Origin: Candidatus Eiseniibacteriota bacterium
GTDB taxonomy: Bacteria > Joyebacterota > Joyebacteria > Joyebacterales > Joyebacteraceae
DNA length: 54,026 nucleotides
Assembly: GCA_030600655.1 (NCBI GenBank)
Contig: JAUVLP010000004.1
Span: 1 to 54,026, forward strand
Direction: 5' to 3'
Shown here piece after piece: positions 52,426 through 54,026 of this stretch; the stretch's first letter is position 1; each line of letters opens with the position of its first letter. The notes beneath the pieces were generated by a model. That model was not told where the DNA came from and made no database searches. It saw only the letters and a program-made list of their open reading frames with translations. The position numbers and the translations under genes are program-made.

Positions 52426-54026
52426 ATGACACGATTCCGGGCGCGCACAGCAGCAACAGTGCTTCTCTCGCTCACGCTTCTTGCGCTTCTGGTCGGAGCC
52501 ATGTCGGCCGGGGCAGCGCAGGCGACGCGGGAGAACCCATACGAGGACTCCCTCCCTATCTGGATGACGCTCGAGGAGCAGGCGCGCATCCACGAGATCG
52601 GCACCTACCAGCAGCCCACGGCGGCGCCGCCGGGTCCCGTAAGGAATCCGGGTGAGTTCGAGCCGATGACGGGCGTGATCGTCCGCTATCCGTTCGGGAA
52701 CCCTACGGATCTCCTTGCTGAGTATTCGCAGGACACCGATCTCCTGGTCATCTGCGCGACCTCCTCGCAGCAGAGTTCCGCATCAAGTGCGCTCTCGAGT
52801 GCAGGCGCCAACATGTCCAATGTGAGCTTCTTCCTCGCACCGACCGATTCGTACTGGACGCGCGACTACGGCCCCTGGTTCATCATCAACGGCAGCGACG
52901 AGCAGGGCATAGTCGACCACGACTACAACCGCCCGCGCCCGAATGACGATGTCATCCCCAGCCTACTGGCCACTCATTGGGGCATCCCGGCATACGTGAT
53001 GGATCTTTCCTCCACGGGCGGAAACTACATGGCGGACGGTCGCGGTGTCGCGATCTCGTCCCGACTGATTCTGGATGAGAACACGGGCCTCACCGAACTC
53101 GAGATCGACGATATCATGTACGAGTACGTCGGCATCGATAACTTCGAGAAGCTCGAGTACGTCCAGACCGGCGGGATCCACCACATCGACTGCTCCGCGA
53201 AGTTCCTGGCTCCCGACAAGATCCTCTACAAGCAGGTTGATCCGGGTCACTCGGACTACGCGCGCATCGAGGCAAACGTCACATATCTCTCGCAGATCCA
53301 GAGCTCATACGGGACACCGTATCAGATCATCAGAATCTACACACCGAACGATGAACCGTATACGAACTCGCTTATCGTGAACGACAAGGTCTATGTGCCT
53401 ATGTATGACACCGGCAACGATGCCGCCGCGATCACGACCTACGAAAATGCGATGCCGGGCTACGAGATCCTCGGATATACAGGATCATGGCTCACCGATG
53501 ATGCGATCCATTGCCGAGCGATGGGAATCACGGACCGGTACATGCTCTATATCGACCACGTGCCGCTACGGGACACCGCCAGCTCCGGATCCGACTATCG
53601 CGTCGAAGCTTACATACACGACTACAGCAACACGGGGCTCAAGGCCGACTCGCTCCTGGTCTACTGGGAGACGGACGGAGCGCCGGGATACGCGCCGATC
53701 GTCATGACCTCCGCCGCGAGGGCCGGCAGTTACTACGCCGACATCCCTGCGCAGGCGGTAGGCACCGAGGTCTCATACTACATCTACGCGGTCGACAACT
53801 CCGGTCGCCGCGAAGCGAAACCGTACGTGGCCCCGGGTGACGCATACGGGTTCAGCATTCTGGTGGACACCGAGGCGCCCGACGTCGCGCACACACCCGT
53901 CACCGATACGCCCGAGGCTTCGTGGCCACCGACGGCAGATGCAACGGTCACCGACAACATCCAGGTGGGAACCGTCACGCTCGAATCGTGGATCAACGGA
54001 ACGCCTCAGACAGACGTCACGATGAC
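52426..54026 (+). CDS. Secreted peptidylarginine deiminase-like protein (3' end cut by window)
   Basis: At least 533 residues, exported (signal peptide ATVLLSLTLLALLVGAMSAGAAQA). The domain is of the Porphyromonas-type peptidylarginine/agmatine deiminase family, which hydrolyses guanidino groups: FEPMTGVIVRYP, SYWTRDYGPWF (substrate-binding Asp), STGGNYMADGRG, GIHHIDCSAKF (catalytic-type His/Asp) and Cys363 in DDAIHCRAMG, near Cys351 of the Porphyromonas enzyme. Ig-like modules follow, still open at the window end; a sorting-type domain is expected beyond. GGAGG stands nine bases before the ATG. An agmatine deiminase is unlikely because of the signal peptide. A gingipain-like protein is encoded in the same window. 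Confidence 0.85.
   Translation, partial: MTRFRARTAATVLLSLTLLALLVGAMSAGAAQATRENPYEDSLPIWMTLEEQARIHEIGTYQQPTAAPPGPVRNPGEFEPMTGVIVRYPFGNPTDLLAEYSQDTDLLVICATSSQQSSASSALSSAGANMSNVSFFLAPTDSYWTRDYGPWFIINGSDEQGIVDHDYNRPRPNDDVIPSLLATHWGIPAYVMDLSSTGGNYMADGRGVAISSRLILDENTGLTELEIDDIMYEYVGIDNFEKLEYVQTGGIHHIDCSAKFLAPDKILYKQVDPGHSDYARIEANVTYLSQIQSSYGTPYQIIRIYTPNDEPYTNSLIVNDKVYVPMYDTGNDAAAITTYENAMPGYEILGYTGSWLTDDAIHCRAMGITDRYMLYIDHVPLRDTASSGSDYRVEAYIHDYSNTGLKADSLLVYWETDGAPGYAPIVMTSAARAGSYYADIPAQAVGTEVSYYIYAVDNSGRREAKPYVAPGDAYGFSILVDTEAPDVAHTPVTDTPEASWPPTADATVTDNIQVGTVTLESWINGTPQTDVTM

Noticed and set aside
1-54026. CRISPR array, prophage, IS element, tRNA or rRNA
   Set aside because: No regular spaced repeats, transposase or phage genes, cloverleaf sequences or rRNA stretches were seen.

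Overview
This is a GC-rich chromosomal segment, almost fully coding, with about 34 genes on both strands and no rRNA, tRNA, phage, IS or CRISPR. It most likely comes from a diderm (Gram-negative-type) bacterium of an uncultured FCB-related lineage, of the Eisenbacteria/Krumholzibacteriota/Latescibacterota kind. That placement is inference. It rests on eight secreted proteins that end in a 'PNPFNP...' beta-sandwich C-terminal domain (the type IX sorting/FlgD-like type), on porin and outer-membrane barrel genes, and on gene content. No 16S rRNA is present to test it.

Layout. 1-1384 (-): start-proximal part of a secreted adhesion-type protein, with its C-terminal domain running off the edge. 1658-8517: housekeeping and anaerobic metabolism: rmlB (dTDP-sugar), glnA, iorAB (2-oxoacid:ferredoxin oxidoreductase), nth, a small [4Fe-4S] ferredoxin and a rubrerythrin-like protein. 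8571-15376 (+): addB-addA recombinational repair nuclease/helicase, with an unusual in-frame 30-bp minisatellite in the AddA linker. 15476-23725 (-): three secreted peptidase-type proteins (clan CD-like protein with VCBS/ASPIC repeats, M14 carboxypeptidase, gingipain-like C25).

23814-30203 (-): a tightly coupled six-gene operon, pgsB-pgsC-pgsW followed by two unrecognised envelope proteins and an LVIVD-repeat lipoprotein. This is the best candidate in the window for an undescribed system: a diderm poly-gamma-glutamate synthesis and export apparatus. 30434-33786 (-): a catalytic/non-catalytic M16 peptidase pair. 34140-35423 (+): a secreted beta-helix protein with a different C-terminal tail.

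35476-41366 (-): larE-larB-larC (nickel-pincer nucleotide cofactor synthesis), then a DASS anion transporter and a MIO-type aromatic ammonia-lyase; no larA is visible. 41586-44131 (+): a Fur-family regulator whose promoter is overlapped by a palindrome, a porin with a second palindrome upstream, and a DNRLRE surface protein, closed by two strong hairpins. 44294-51524 (-): three large secreted proteins (EEP nuclease/phosphatase-like, HExxH metalloprotease, beta-propeller). 51660-54026 (+): a LysE-type exporter and a secreted peptidylarginine-deiminase-like protein cut by the window end.

Several minus-strand genes share one promoter form, TTGACG-17 bp-TAnnnT, and these promoters were used to settle several start codons. 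Protein calls are from motifs and family memory; no database search was run.
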